DNA of 54,615 nucleotides. Source: Rhodocyclales bacterium. GTDB taxonomy: Bacteria; Pseudomonadota; Gammaproteobacteria; Burkholderiales; Rhodocyclaceae. The notes beneath the pieces were generated by a model. The model ran no database searches. It was not told the DNA's origin and was given only the letters and a program-made list of their open reading frames with translations. This document shows positions 8,082 through 18,798 of this stretch, one piece after another. Location: positions 1-54,615 of the forward strand of contig PQAF01000017.1 of the NCBI GenBank assembly GCA_003105015.1, in the 5' to 3' direction. Position 1 is the first letter of the stretch. The number at the start of each line of letters is the position of its first letter. Position numbers and translations under genes: made by a program.

Positions 8082-9494
8082 TTACCAGCGCATCCTGACG
8101 CTATAGTCGAGCGTGGCCTTGCCGCCTGCGGGTACCGTCAGCAGCCAGACGGCAGAATGGGCGTCGCCCTTGGTGTGCTTCTGGCTCTCCGCGACCATCT
8201 CCCAGTCGCCTGGCACCGGTTCGACCACCTTCACCGTCACCGGGATGTCCTTGGCGTTGCTCAACTCGATGCTGAAGGCGCTCTCGTAGACCTTGTCGGC
8301 GATCTTGCGGAAGGACGTCTGCTTGCGCGCCGCCTTGACGTCGAAGGCATCGCCCAGTTTCAGCCGCACCACCTCGTTCTTCGCCGTGTGGTCGATACGG
8401 TCCTCGCCGATGAAGAGGGCGTTGCCGCGCGAGTCCTTCTTGTATACCCGCACGATGCCCTTGGGCAGCGGTTGGCCGAGCTCGCCACCCTTGTTGTCGA
8501 ACTCGATGAAGACGCCGACCTTGTGCTGGCGGCCGAGGTCGGACTGGGCACCGCGGTAGTACCAGTCCTGCCCGGCCAGGCGGTACTCCTTGCGCACCGG
8601 CACGCCTGAAGCGGAAAGCAGCGCCACCTGTTTGGTCTGGTTGTCGAGAACCGTCGTCGGCCGGTTGAGCGAATAGAGGTGATATTCGAAGAGCTGCTCG
8701 CGCACCATCTCCGGCGCCGGCGCCGCCATGGCCTTGGCGGCGAACTGCTGGGTGCGCATCTCGTCGCGCACGCGATTGACGTCGCCGGCCACCAGCTGCA
8801 GGCGGGCGTTCTCGTAACTCGCCCCGCTCTGGTTGGTCAGCGTCACCCAGCCGGCGAGGTCGAGCTTCGATTCGTCGCCGGCCAGTTCCGCCACGTAGTC
8901 GGCGCGCCAGGATAGCCCGCCGGAAAGATAGGACAGTTCCGCCGTCTGCCGGCCCGCCGCGGCGCTCTCCAGCTGCACCACCAGGGTCGGCCGGTCGCGC
9001 AGGTTGGCGGGGATCGCGCCGTAGGCGATGCGGCCGGGCACGCCGGTCTCGATGCGGTCGGCGTACTTCAGCACCACGCCGCCGTTGGTGGCCAGCACCT
9101 CGGCCGGCTCGCGCGTCTCGGCGCCGGTGGCGGGGTTGGTCCTGATCACCGTGACGCTGCGGCCGACGTACTTCTCCAGCAGCTTCTGCGGCGTCAGCAG
9201 GTCGAAGTCGAAGTTCTGCTCGATCAGGCGCAGGCTGCCGCCGGACAGCGCGCGCAGGCTGGCAGTCTCCGGCCGCATCTTCGCGCTGACATCGCGCAGG
9301 GCGATGCTGTTGGCGCCGCGCTCGAAGGGAATGCGGCGCACCTCCTTGATGAGGGCGAGCGAATCGTTGTAGATGGTGACGGCAACCTCCTCGCGGTCCT
9401 CGGCGCGGCTGATTTTCTCGGCAGCGAGCGCAGTCAGGGAGAAGGCGGCAAGGATCGCCAGCGCGAGGGCGCGGCGCGATGAGCGAATGGTCAT
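8082..9494 (-). CDS. DUF4139 domain-containing exported protein
   Basis: 470-residue protein with a Sec signal peptide (MTIRSSRRALALAILAAFSLTALAAE, cleavage near residue 25). The body matches DUF4139/mucoidy-inhibitor-like proteins: VTIYNDSLALIKEVRRIPFERG near the N-terminus, SYLSGGLSWRADYVAEL around residue 190 and VKVVEPVPGDWEMV near the C-terminus. Function is unknown; the predicted structure is mostly beta-rich and probably periplasmic or surface-associated. Monocistronic, between trpB and coaX on the same strand. Confidence 0.8.
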   Translation of the reverse strand: MTIRSSRRALALAILAAFSLTALAAEKISRAEDREEVAVTIYNDSLALIKEVRRIPFERGANSIALRDVSAKMRPETASLRALSGGSLRLIEQNFDFDLLTPQKLLEKYVGRSVTVIRTNPATGAETREPAEVLATNGGVVLKYADRIETGVPGRIAYGAIPANLRDRPTLVVQLESAAAGRQTAELSYLSGGLSWRADYVAELAGDESKLDLAGWVTLTNQSGASYENARLQLVAGDVNRVRDEMRTQQFAAKAMAAPAPEMVREQLFEYHLYSLNRPTTVLDNQTKQVALLSASGVPVRKEYRLAGQDWYYRGAQSDLGRQHKVGVFIEFDNKGGELGQPLPKGIVRVYKKDSRGNALFIGEDRIDHTAKNEVVRLKLGDAFDVKAARKQTSFRKIADKVYESAFSIELSNAKDIPVTVKVVEPVPGDWEMVAESQKHTKGDAHSAVWLLTVPAGGKATLDYSVRMRW

Positions 9495-9540
9495 GTCGGC
9501 TCCTGTGGTGGGTACGGCTGCGTAAACGCCGCAGCCGCGC

Positions 9541-10266
9541 CTATGGGGTTAATTCGCGGCCGATGCGCGCCAAGCCTTCCAGCACGAGGTTGTCGACGCG
9601 CCGCTTCGGCATGCGCAGCAGGTCGAAGAACTGCCCAGCTGCACCGCCGCCGACGAGGCAAACCGCGCCCGGATGGGCCGCCACCTGCTCGAACATGCGC
9701 TCGACGGCACCGGCCTGTGCGTGCAGGCAGCCGCTGACGATGGCGTCCATCGTGTTGCGCGGCAGGCCGGCAAACTTGCCGTCGGCCAGCGGCAGCTGCG
9801 CGGTGTTGGCGGCCAGCGCGCGGCACATCAGCTCGACGCCGGGCAGGATCAGGCCGCCCTGGAAGTTGCCTGCCGCATCGAGGACGTCGACCGTCGTCGC
9901 GGTACCGGCGCAGACGACCAGGCAGGCCTGCGGATGCAGGGCGCGTGCGCCGACCAGTGCCGCCCAGCGGTCGACGCCGAGTTGCTCCGGCCGCTCATAG
10001 TGATTGCGCACGCCGTATTGTGCAGACTGACTTTTGGCCCAGTACAGCGGAATGCCGAGCGCCGTCATGGTGGCGCCGACGGCCTCGCCCACCTGCGGAC
10101 CGGCGACATTGGCCGCGACCGCCTTCGTTGCGCGCGGCTGGGATCGCAGCAGTTCGGCGAGCCCCGGCAGGTCGGCATAATCGAGCGGGCCCTGCGCGCA
10201 CCAGCCGGTGCCGTCGTGCATTCCCCACTTGAGCCGGGTATTGCCGCAATCGATGGCCAGGATCAT
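9541..10266 (-). CDS. coaX: Type III pantothenate kinase
   Basis: First step of CoA synthesis: phosphorylates pantothenate, needs a monovalent cation and is not inhibited by CoA. 241 residues starting MILAIDCGNTRLKWG, with the ASKHA phosphate-1 motif, then QLGVDRWAALVGAR and CAGTATTVDVLD. The start ATG overlaps the birA stop (ATGA); birA-coaX coupling is common in Beta- and Gammaproteobacteria. The open frame runs further upstream but is antisense noise within birA. Confidence 0.93.
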   Translation of the reverse strand: MILAIDCGNTRLKWGMHDGTGWCAQGPLDYADLPGLAELLRSQPRATKAVAANVAGPQVGEAVGATMTALGIPLYWAKSQSAQYGVRNHYERPEQLGVDRWAALVGARALHPQACLVVCAGTATTVDVLDAAGNFQGGLILPGVELMCRALAANTAQLPLADGKFAGLPRNTMDAIVSGCLHAQAGAVERMFEQVAAHPGAVCLVGGGAAGQFFDLLRMPKRRVDNLVLEGLARIGRELTP

Positions 10267-11063
10267 TGCGGCCTCAGTGAGACTTCGCCGCTGACAATGC
10301 GGCGCAAACCCGTCGCGGTCTCGAGCAGCAGCGCGCCGTCGGCATCGACGCCGGCGCAGCGGCCATCGATCGGCGCGGTGCCTTCGGCGAGGATGGTGAC
10401 GCGCTGTCCGGCATGGGCATGACGCGCCAGCCATTCCTCGATCAGGCCGGCGAAGCCGCTACGTGCGAATTCATCGAGCATGACGGCCAGTCCATCGAGC
10501 AGGCCGGCCAGCAGCAGATTGCGCGAGGGCGAGAAGGGCATGACGCCATCGAGCGCACCGGCCGCCACGTCGACAGCGGAAGCGATATGGGGCGGCAGAC
10601 GCACGTTCAGGCCGATGCCGATCACCGCGACATGCCGGCCGCCCGACGTCAGGGTTTCGATCAGGATGCCGCCGAGCTTGGCGCCGCCGGCCAGGATGTC
10701 GTTCGGCCACTTCAGGCGCACGCCGGCAGCGCCCATGCCTTCCAGCGCGCGCGCCGCGGCCACCCCCACCGCCAGGCTGAGACCGGCAGGCGGCGGCGTG
10801 CCCTCGGGGAAGCGCCAGAGCAGGGAAAAGGTCAGGCTGTCGCCCGGCGCCGACAGCCAGCTGCGGCCGCGCCGGCCGCGGCCGGCTGTCTGCCGCTCGC
10901 ATACGACAACGCTGCCGGACGGCGCGCCCTGCTGGGCGCGATCCAGCAGCAGGGTGCTGGTCGACTCGCAGCTGTCGAGCAGCCCGATGGAGAATCGCTC
11001 CGGCGCGGACAGCGCTGCTGCAACGATCCGGGTGTCCAGGGGCTCGGGTGCGTGTGTTTGCAT
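10263..11063 (-). CDS. birA: Biotin--[acetyl-CoA-carboxylase] ligase (no DNA-binding domain)
   Basis: Attaches biotin to the carboxyl carrier protein of acetyl-CoA carboxylase via biotinyl-AMP. 266 residues from ATG 11063 (MQTHAPEPLDTRIV). The catalytic core has GRGRRGRSW (nucleotide loop), LKWPNDI and KLGGILIE, followed by the C-terminal domain. The N-terminal winged-helix repressor domain of E. coli BirA is missing, so it should not regulate biotin genes. An upstream in-frame ATG at 11147 would add 28 residues but would use up the divergent promoter region. Confidence 0.92.
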   Translation of the reverse strand: MQTHAPEPLDTRIVAAALSAPERFSIGLLDSCESTSTLLLDRAQQGAPSGSVVVCERQTAGRGRRGRSWLSAPGDSLTFSLLWRFPEGTPPPAGLSLAVGVAAARALEGMGAAGVRLKWPNDILAGGAKLGGILIETLTSGGRHVAVIGIGLNVRLPPHIASAVDVAAGALDGVMPFSPSRNLLLAGLLDGLAVMLDEFARSGFAGLIEEWLARHAHAGQRVTILAEGTAPIDGRCAGVDADGALLLETATGLRRIVSGEVSLRPQ

Positions 11064-11161
11064 GCGGTTTGGATAGCGCTTCGGTTTCTCCGCCGCATTA
11101 TGCTGGAATCGCCCGAATTTCGCCGTGACTCGGAAGGGCAGGCTCATCTACACTCCGGCTT

Positions 11162-12289
11162 ATGCGCTTTCAGAAACCCGTCATCCCTGTCCTTTCGCGC
11201 ATGGTTCTGCCGCTTGCCTGTGCGGCAATGCTGGCCGCCGGCTGCAGCACCTCCCCCACCAGCGGGCGCTCACAGTTCAACATCCTGCCCGGCGAACTCG
11301 AAACCACCGTGCCGGACCTGCGCTTCGGCGCGAAAACCCTGCTCGTCTCCGGCGGCGAATACTGCCGCGAGGACGAAAATCCCTGCCCGGCCCGGGAAGC
11401 CGCCGAAAAGCTGGCGCAGCGCATCGCCCCCATCGCCGAGCGCCTCGGCACCACGGCCGCGCAGCTCAGCCCGGAGCTGGTGTCCCGCATCCCGCAGGTG
11501 GAGGTCTTCGTCGTGCCTGGCGACTCGCCGGCGGTGAGTTCCAGCGCCGGCGGAAAAATCGCCGTCGGCGCCGGCCTCGCCCGGCTCGAACTCACGGACA
11601 CGGACCTGGCCTTCGCGCTGGCGCGCGAGTTCGGCCGGCTGGCCGCGGCCCATCACCGTGAAAGCACTTCGGCGGGCCTTGCGGTCTCTCTGGTGGCCGG
11701 GTCGCCGCTGACCAGCGCCTACCTGGCCACCTCCATCCTGGCCGACATCATTTTCCCGATGGGCGCGCTCGCGAAGGTGGGCATCTCGCTGCTCGCATCG
11801 ATGGGCACCGAGCAGCTGGTCGAGGCTTCGCAGCAGGACGAGGCGGACGAGTTCGCCGCCAAGCTGATCATGGCGGCCGGCTACGACCCGAAGGCGCTGG
11901 CGGAACCACTGTCAAACTCGCCACAGGGTGCGTCGAAGCTAGGCTGGCTGCCTTCGTTTCTGGCTTCGCGCGACAAGGTGGCCGCATTGGCGCTACCCGA
12001 CCCCTGGCCTGACGAAGCGCCGGCGCCGGTCGCCCTGGCCGACGCGCCGGATCCCTGGCCCGACGATGAGCAAGTCATTCCGCCTCCGGAAGCGGCAGCC
12101 GTGGCCGGGGCGTCGGTCGTTTCACAGCTTGCCGTACCCGCGCCCGAGACCGGCAGGGACGTGGAGGTGCAGATGGCCCCGCCCAAGGCCGCTGCGGCCA
12201 AGAAGACGCGGGGGAATCTCAGGCAGCCGGTCGTGAAAAAACCCAGGAAAACGATCCGCAAGACGCCGAAGAAGATCAGGCGACGGTAG
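11162..12289 (+). CDS. M48-like lipoprotein with inactivated zinc-peptidase motif
   Basis: 375-residue lipoprotein (lipobox LAAGC, C28) resembling M48-family metalloproteases such as BepA/LoiP. The expected HEXXH is replaced by REFGR at residues 155-159 (ALAREFGRLAAAHHRES), so both zinc histidines are lost. The distal glutamate region, QQDEADEFAAKLIMAAGYDP (E227), is retained. A linker with two near-identical DPWPDE/DPWPDD segments leads to a Lys/Arg-rich C-terminus (last about 35 residues). Probably a non-catalytic chaperone or scaffold for outer-membrane proteins; that role is inference. Divergent from birA, convergent with ntrC (28-base gap). Confidence 0.72.
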   Translation: MRFQKPVIPVLSRMVLPLACAAMLAAGCSTSPTSGRSQFNILPGELETTVPDLRFGAKTLLVSGGEYCREDENPCPAREAAEKLAQRIAPIAERLGTTAAQLSPELVSRIPQVEVFVVPGDSPAVSSSAGGKIAVGAGLARLELTDTDLAFALAREFGRLAAAHHRESTSAGLAVSLVAGSPLTSAYLATSILADIIFPMGALAKVGISLLASMGTEQLVEASQQDEADEFAAKLIMAAGYDPKALAEPLSNSPQGASKLGWLPSFLASRDKVAALALPDPWPDEAPAPVALADAPDPWPDDEQVIPPPEAAAVAGASVVSQLAVPAPETGRDVEVQMAPPKAAAAKKTRGNLRQPVVKKPRKTIRKTPKKIRRR

Positions 12290-12317
12290 GACTGTCAGCG
12301 CATCCTGCCGCCGTCCT

Positions 12318-13744
<1,427 letters not shown>

Positions 13745-13748
<4 letters not shown>

Positions 13749-14821
13749 CGTGGTTCCTCATTGCTCTCGTGTAAGGGCAGCATGACCGTAAAGCAGGTGC
13801 GCCCGGGCCGGCTGTCGATCTCGATGCTGCCATGATGCTGCTGGATGAAGTTCTGTGCCAGCGTCAGGCCGAGTCCGCTGCCGCCTTCGCGGCCGGAAAC
13901 CAGCGGATAGAACATCTGGTCGCGGATCGCGTCCGGAATGCCGGGGCCGTTGTCGATCACCTGCAGTTGCAGCGCCAGGCGATAGCGCCGCTTGGCCAGG
14001 GTCACCTGACGCAACGCGCGGGTGCGCAGGACGATCTCGCCGCGCCCCTCCAGCGCCTGGGCGGCATTGCGCACGATGTTGAGGATGGCCTGGATCAGCT
14101 GCTCCCGGTCTCCCGTGACATCGGGCAGGCTGGTGTCGTAGTCGCGCTTGACGTCCACGTCGGGAAACTCGGCCAGGATGAGCGACCGCACCCGTTCGAG
14201 GAGTTCGTGGATATTCACCTGCTGCGGCTGCATCAGCCGATGCGAACTGAGCAGGCGGTTCATCAGTTCCTGCAGCCGATCGGCCTCCTTGATGATGACC
14301 TGGGTGTATTCGTGCAGCTGGGGGTTGGCCAGCTCCCGCTCGAGCAATTGGGCCGAACCGCGGATGCCGCCCAGCGGGTTCTTGATTTCATGGGCCAGAT
14401 TACGGATCAGCTCGCGGTTGGCCTGCTGCTGTTCGGCCAGGCGCTCCTCCCGCTCCGTCTTCAGCTGCTGGTCGATGTGGCGAAATTCAAGCAGCAGGCG
14501 GATCCTGCCGGCTTCCACCGGGGTCACCGTGCAATCCAGGTGCAGGGGCACTGCACCATGACGGTGCGTCGTGAGGTTCTGCCCGGTATAGCTCCAGTTG
14601 TTCGTCAGCGCATTGTCGAGTGCGGCCGACAGGCCCGGTGGCTCCCCCAGCAACTGGGCGAGCGGCCGGCGCAACAACTGCCTGGCACTGATCGCAAAGA
14701 GATTTTCCGCTGCGGGATTCAGGTACTGAATGACCAGATCGGCATCCAGCAGGATGACGGCCGAGGAAAGCAGGTCAAGCCCGGCAAAGGCGGTTACGGG
14801 GAGTTTTTCCGATGCGGCCAT
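13745..14821 (-). CDS. ntrB: Nitrogen regulation sensor kinase NtrB
   Basis: Cytoplasmic histidine kinase/phosphatase, controlled by PII protein, that phosphorylates NtrC. 358 residues from ATG 14821 (MAASEKLPVTAFAGLDLL): PAS domain about 10-115 (VIQYLNPAAENLF), HisKA with H144 in NLAHEIKNPLGG, and a HATPase_c domain with N box NIVRNAAQAL and G boxes DNGPGIP and GGSGLGL. No transmembrane segment, as expected. The longer open frame upstream is antisense-like and overlaps the DUF4124 gene. Translationally coupled to ntrC. Confidence 0.96.
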
Positions 14822-14871
14822 GCCATTAAGGTTAGCAAAAACCGCACCATCGAGCCGGGACGGGCAGATAC

Positions 14872-15339
14872 TTACCTGAGGTTGCCGATTTCCTTCTTCA
14901 GAGCCTCGATGTTGCGCTCGTGCAGCGCCACCCTGTCCTTGTAGGGCTGCAGGCGATCCAGAACCCGCTGGTAGTTGCGTTCGTCGCCGGTGCGGATGGC
15001 CTCCTGTTCGGCCAGTTCCTTTTTCGCCTGCTCCAGGCTTTTCTGCTCGGCGGCCAATTCCTGCTCGAGGATCTTGCGCCGGTCGTTGTCGCGCGCCTTC
15101 TGCGTGTCGCCATCGACTTTCGGAAAGCTGGCGGGCGAAGGCGTGCTCGCTGCGCGACCCGGCACGGTGGACACGCGCTGATCGCGGCTCAAGGTGGTGC
15201 ATTTCGCCTTGGGGGAAGGCTTGGCGTTCGTATAGGTGACGTGGCCATCCTCATCCACGCACTTGAAGACATCCGCCCGTGCCAACGGAATGGCAAGCAA
15301 GCCAAACCCGAAGACGAGTATTTTTTTCAAAATATTCAT
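14872..15339 (-). CDS. DUF4124 domain-containing exported coiled-coil protein
   Basis: 155-residue secreted protein starting MNILKKILVFGFGLLAIPLARA (signal peptide), then a DUF4124 module (DVFKCVDEDGHVTYTNAKPSPKAKC), in which two Cys may pair. The C-terminal half (about residues 85-155) is a charged Lys/Glu/Arg-rich helix predicted to form a coiled coil. An in-frame ATG 11 codons upstream (15372) is possible but would spoil the signal peptide. Function unknown; it often accompanies glnA/ntrB in Betaproteobacteria. Confidence 0.82.
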   Translation of the reverse strand: MNILKKILVFGFGLLAIPLARADVFKCVDEDGHVTYTNAKPSPKAKCTTLSRDQRVSTVPGRAASTPSPASFPKVDGDTQKARDNDRRKILEQELAAEQKSLEQAKKELAEQEAIRTGDERNYQRVLDRLQPYKDRVALHERNIEALKKEIGNLR

Positions 15340-15425
15340 GATGTTCCGCCGTAAAACGAGAACCTGCCTCAAGTGTATGCGAAGAGTGGGTGCTTTACAA
15401 ACGCTTTTGACGCCGGGAAGTGCAC

Positions 15426-15451
15426 AAAAAAAGGACGGCCGCAGCCGTCCT
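15426..15451 (-). terminator. Rho-independent terminator of glnA
   Basis: On the minus strand AGGACGGC-TGCG-GCCGTCCT (8-bp perfect stem, 4-base loop) followed by a run of seven T (15426-15432). It starts 18 bases after the glnA stop. Confidence 0.9.
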
Positions 15452-15469
15452 ATTCGGGGTTTGCCGGTC

Positions 15470-16879
15470 TTACAGGCTGTAATACATGTCGTACTCGACC
15501 GGGTGGGTCGTCATGCGGAAGCGCGTGACTTCCTCCATCTTCAACTCGATGTAGGCATCGATCATCTCGTTGGAGAAGACGCCGCCGCGGGTAAGGAACT
15601 CGCGGTCCTTGTCGAGATAGTCGAGGGCCTGGTCGAGCGAGGAGCAGACGGTCGGGATCTTGGCATCCTCTTCCGGCGGCAGGTCGTACAGGTTCTTGTC
15701 GGCGGGATCGCCCGGGTGGATCTTGTTCTGCACGCCGTCCAGGCCGGCCATCATCAGGGCGGTGAAGGCCAGGTAGGGGTTGGCGGTCGGGTCCGGGAAG
15801 CGCACCTCGATGCGGCGCGCCTTGTCGCTCTGCACGTAGGGAATGCGGATGGAGGCGGAACGGTTGCGCGCCGAGTAGGCCAGCTTCACCGGGGCCTCGA
15901 AGCCGGGCACCAGGCGCTTGTAGGAGTTGGTGCCGGGGTTGGTGATGGCGTTGAGCGCGCGGGCGTGCTTGATGATGCCGCCGATGTAGTACAGGGCGAA
16001 CTCGGACAGGCCGGCGTAGCCGTTGCCGGCGAACAGGTTCTTGCCGCCCTTCCAGATCGACTGGTGCACGTGCATGCCGGAGCCGTTGTCGCCGACGATC
16101 GGCTTGGGCATGAAGGTGGCGGTCTTGCCGTAGCTGTGCGCCACGTTGTGCACGATGTACTTCAGGACCTGGGTCTGGTCGGCGCGGCGCACCAGGGTGT
16201 TGAAGAGGGTGCCGATCTCGCACTGGCCGGCGGTGGCGACTTCGTGGTGATGCACTTCCACCTCGACGCCGCAGGCTTCCAGCGCCAGGCACATGGCGGC
16301 GCGGATGTCGTTCAGGCTGTCGACCGGCGGCACCGGGAAATAGCCGCCCTTGACGGTGGGACGGTGTCCGGTGTTGCCGCCGTCGAATTTCTCGGCGGAG
16401 GCCCAGGCGGCCTCCTCGGAGAACACCTTGGAGTAGGAGCCGGACATGTCGACCGACCACTCGACGGAATCGAAAATGAAGAACTCCGGCTCGGGACCGA
16501 AGTAGGCGACGTCGCCCAGGCCGGTGGATTTCAGGTAAGCCTCGGCGCGCTTGGCGATGGAGCGCGGATCGCGGTCGTAGCCCTTGCCGTCGGCCGGCTC
16601 GACCACGTCGCAGGACAGCACCAGCGTGGTCTCGTCCATGAAGGGATCGATATAGGCGGTGGCCGGATCCGGCATCAGCAGCATGTCGGAGGCCTGGATG
16701 CCCTTCCAGCCGGCGATGGACGAGCCGTCGAAGGCATGGCCGGACTCGAACTTGTCGGCGCCGAAATGCTTGACCGGTACGCCGACGTGCTGCTCCTTGC
16801 CGCGCGTATCCGTGAAGCGGAAATCGACGAATTTGACTTCCCTTTCCTTGACCAGCTTAAGAACGTCTTGAGGGGACAT
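15470..16879 (-). CDS. glnA: Glutamine synthetase, type I
   Basis: ATP-dependent synthesis of glutamine from glutamate and ammonium, the main ammonium-assimilating enzyme; active as a dodecamer. 469 residues, the usual GSI-beta length. Motifs include [19 protein letters not shown] near residue 50, [13 protein letters not shown] in the central region, [18 protein letters not shown], and the adenylylation site NLYDLPPEE (Tyr about 397), implying control by GlnE. Preceded by a sigma-54 promoter and two NtrC sites, followed by a strong terminator: a monocistronic NtrC target. Confidence 0.98.
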   Translation of the reverse strand: MSPQDVLKLVKEREVKFVDFRFTDTRGKEQHVGVPVKHFGADKFESGHAFDGSSIAGWKGIQASDMLLMPDPATAYIDPFMDETTLVLSCDVVEPADGKGYDRDPRSIAKRAEAYLKSTGLGDVAYFGPEPEFFIFDSVEWSVDMSGSYSKVFSEEAAWASAEKFDGGNTGHRPTVKGGYFPVPPVDSLNDIRAAMCLALEACGVEVEVHHHEVATAGQCEIGTLFNTLVRRADQTQVLKYIVHNVAHSYGKTATFMPKPIVGDNGSGMHVHQSIWKGGKNLFAGNGYAGLSEFALYYIGGIIKHARALNAITNPGTNSYKRLVPGFEAPVKLAYSARNRSASIRIPYVQSDKARRIEVRFPDPTANPYLAFTALMMAGLDGVQNKIHPGDPADKNLYDLPPEEDAKIPTVCSSLDQALDYLDKDREFLTRGGVFSNEMIDAYIELKMEEVTRFRMTTHPVEYDMYYSL

Positions 16880-16936
16880 CGCACTCTCCTAGCGAATTGA
16901 ATTCGGACAACGAAAAAACTGCATGCCAAGGGCTTT

Positions 16937-16953
16937 AGCAGAAAATGTGCCAA
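16937..16953 (-). promoter_or_regulatory. Sigma-54 (-24/-12) promoter of glnA
   Basis: The minus strand reads TTGGCACATTTTCTGCT, with GG (16950-16951) and GC (16938-16939) separated by 10 bases, close to consensus TTGGCACG-N4-TTGCT. The predicted start is near 16926, giving a leader of about 47 bases before the glnA ATG. Confidence 0.88.
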
Positions 16954-17015
16954 CGCCCGGAAAAGGGGAGATCATTGTGGCACAAGGGAGAACCCGGCAA
17001 GCTGAAAAGAAAAAT

Positions 17016-17030
17016 GCACCAATATGGTGC
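17016..17030. promoter_or_regulatory. NtrC enhancer site, promoter-proximal (glnA)
   Basis: TGCACC-AATAT-GGTGC is a near-ideal match to the NtrC consensus. It is centred about 72 bp upstream of the -24 element of the glnA promoter. Confidence 0.85.
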
Positions 17031-17046
17031 GTAACAGTCCAGCGCC

Positions 17047-17061
17047 GCACTACTTTGGTGC
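17047..17061. promoter_or_regulatory. NtrC enhancer site, promoter-distal (glnA)
   Basis: GCACT-ACTTT-GGTGC carries one mismatch in the left half-site. Its centre is 31 bp from the proximal site, the same spacing as at amt. It overlaps the TAG stop codon (17050-17052) of the cation efflux gene. Confidence 0.78.
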
Positions 17062-18228
17062 AATCCGGCAATTCAGGGAAATGGCGCGGAATACGGGGTC
17101 GCCACTCAATCGTCCGGCTATACGCTGTTCCAGCCGGTTCATGCGCGCCAAATCCAGGCAGGTCTCGAGCGGCAGAAAAACTTCCGCCTCGACCCGGTTC
17201 CCAAGATAGTGCAGCACCGTTTTCTCGATCCCTGCCGCTTCCTCCCCCAGCAAACCCTGCAGGTGCGCCATGAGCGCGTCGCGGTCGGGCAGGTCGACGC
17301 CGCTGCTCATGAGGGCCTGATCCTCCTCGGCATCGATGTGCACCAGCACATCGGCCACCTCGGGATGCGCATCCAGCACGCGCTGGCGGGCTTGCTCGCC
17401 CAGTCGATGGCCCTCGGACACGCTGATGCGCGGGTCGACCAGCACGTGCGCATCGACCAGCGCCTGATGGGCCATGCGCCGGGTACGCAGTTCATGCAGG
17501 CCCAGCACGCCAGGGGTGTCCAGCAGCGTGCGGCGGATCGCCTCGACCTTGTCCTTGTCGAGGCCGGTGTCGATCAGCTCCTGCAGGGATTCCCAGGCCA
17601 GCTTGAGGCCCATGCGCAGGATCATGAAGCCCATGATCGCCGCCGCCAGAAGGTCGAGGAACTTCCAGCCCATCAGGGCTCCGGCGATGCCCGCCACCAC
17701 CACCAGGGCCGAGGCGGCATCGGCGCGCGTGTGCCAGGCGTTTGCCGCCAACATCGGCGAGCGCAGGCGCTCGGCGACGCGCCGGAGATAACGAAATAGG
17801 ACTTCCTTCGAGGCGGCAGTGAATATCGCCACCCACAGCGCCAGCACTTCGACCGGCGGCAGATCGGCGACCGCCTGCAGGCGCAACGTCGCCTCCCAGA
17901 GGATACCGAAGCCGATCGCCGCCAGCGACGCGCCGAGGATCAGCGTGGCGGCCGTCTCGACGCGGGCATGGCCGTAGGGGTGCTCGCGGTCGGCCGGATG
18001 GCTGCCCTTGCGATTGGCATAGAGGACGAGAAAATCCGACAGCAGATCGGAGAAGGAGTGCAGCCCGTGGGCGATCAGCGATTGCGAGTGGGCCGCCCAG
18101 CCGACGACCAGCTGGGCAACGGTGAGGGCGAGGTTGAGCGCCGCCGAGATCCAGGTGGCGCGGCTCGCCTCGCGATAGCGCTGCGGATCGACCGGCTCGG
18201 CGCGCATCAGGGATTCTTCGACGGACAT
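17050..18228 (-). CDS. Cation diffusion facilitator family divalent metal transporter
   Basis: Proton-coupled export of a divalent metal (Zn, Fe, Co or Mn cannot be told apart here). 392 residues with about six transmembrane helices (residues about 25-215) and a C-terminal cytoplasmic domain. Metal-site motifs are HGLHSFSDLLSD in the second helix and HTRADAASAL in the fifth. The C-terminal domain extends to about 180 residues, longer than E. coli FieF (300 residues total). Divergent from the rhodanese gene; its stop codon lies within an NtrC site of glnA, so its 3' end is constrained. Confidence 0.9.
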   Translation of the reverse strand: MSVEESLMRAEPVDPQRYREASRATWISAALNLALTVAQLVVGWAAHSQSLIAHGLHSFSDLLSDFLVLYANRKGSHPADREHPYGHARVETAATLILGASLAAIGFGILWEATLRLQAVADLPPVEVLALWVAIFTAASKEVLFRYLRRVAERLRSPMLAANAWHTRADAASALVVVAGIAGALMGWKFLDLLAAAIMGFMILRMGLKLAWESLQELIDTGLDKDKVEAIRRTLLDTPGVLGLHELRTRRMAHQALVDAHVLVDPRISVSEGHRLGEQARQRVLDAHPEVADVLVHIDAEEDQALMSSGVDLPDRDALMAHLQGLLGEEAAGIEKTVLHYLGNRVEAEVFLPLETCLDLARMNRLEQRIAGRLSGDPVFRAISLNCRIAPK

Positions 18229-18276
18229 GGGGGCTTCACTTATACTTGTTTCGTCATTCTAATCGCCCCCGCCGCA

Positions 18277-18729
18277 ATGGGAAAACTCAGCGACATACTG
18301 GCCCTGGCGCAGAAGCGCGCCCGGGAACTTGGCCTGCCCTACGAAGGCGCGCTCACGCCGGCAGAGGCCCACGAGGTGCTCCAGCTCGCGCCGGGGGCGA
18401 AGCTGGTGGACGTGCGCACACGCGCCGAGCTGGATTTCGTCGGCCGCATTCCCGGCGCGGTCGAGATCGAATGGCAGTTCTACCCGGGGTACGCGGTAAA
18501 CACCCATTTCATGGCGGAACTGAAGCAACAGGTCGACCCGGAATCGCTGGTGCTTTTCATCTGCCGCAGCGGGCACCGCTCGCACCGTGCCGCCGCCCAG
18601 GCGACCGAGGCGGGCTTTCCCGATTGCTACAACGTACTGGAAGGTTTCGAGGGCGACAAGGACGCGAAAGGGCACCGCGGCAAGGTGGGCGGCTGGCGCG
18701 CAGCCGGCCTTCCGTGGCAACAAAGCTGA
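18277..18729 (+). CDS. Rhodanese-like domain protein
   Basis: 150-residue single-domain sulfurtransferase-like protein. MGKLSDILALAQKRARE leads into ALTPAEAHEVLQLAPGAKLVDVRTRAELDFVGRIPGAVEIEW. The active-site loop CRSGHRSHRAA has C96 as presumed persulfide carrier, and the C-terminus FEGDKDAKGHRGKVGGWRAAGLPW is typical. No signal peptide, so cytoplasmic. It precedes nadA by 69 bases on the same strand and is divergent from the metal exporter. The sulfur acceptor is unknown; delivery to Fe-S assembly such as NadA's cluster is only a thought. Confidence 0.88.
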   Translation: MGKLSDILALAQKRARELGLPYEGALTPAEAHEVLQLAPGAKLVDVRTRAELDFVGRIPGAVEIEWQFYPGYAVNTHFMAELKQQVDPESLVLFICRSGHRSHRAAAQATEAGFPDCYNVLEGFEGDKDAKGHRGKVGGWRAAGLPWQQS

Positions 18730-18798
18730 GGGATTCCTTCCCAAATTTGTTAAATTAGGCAGTTTGGCAAACCCGCAAGCTCGGAATACCCGCAAAAC

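Noticed and set aside
15236..16900. A 554-codon plus-strand frame across glnA.
   Set aside because: glnA on the minus strand is unmistakable; the antisense frame is a compositional shadow.
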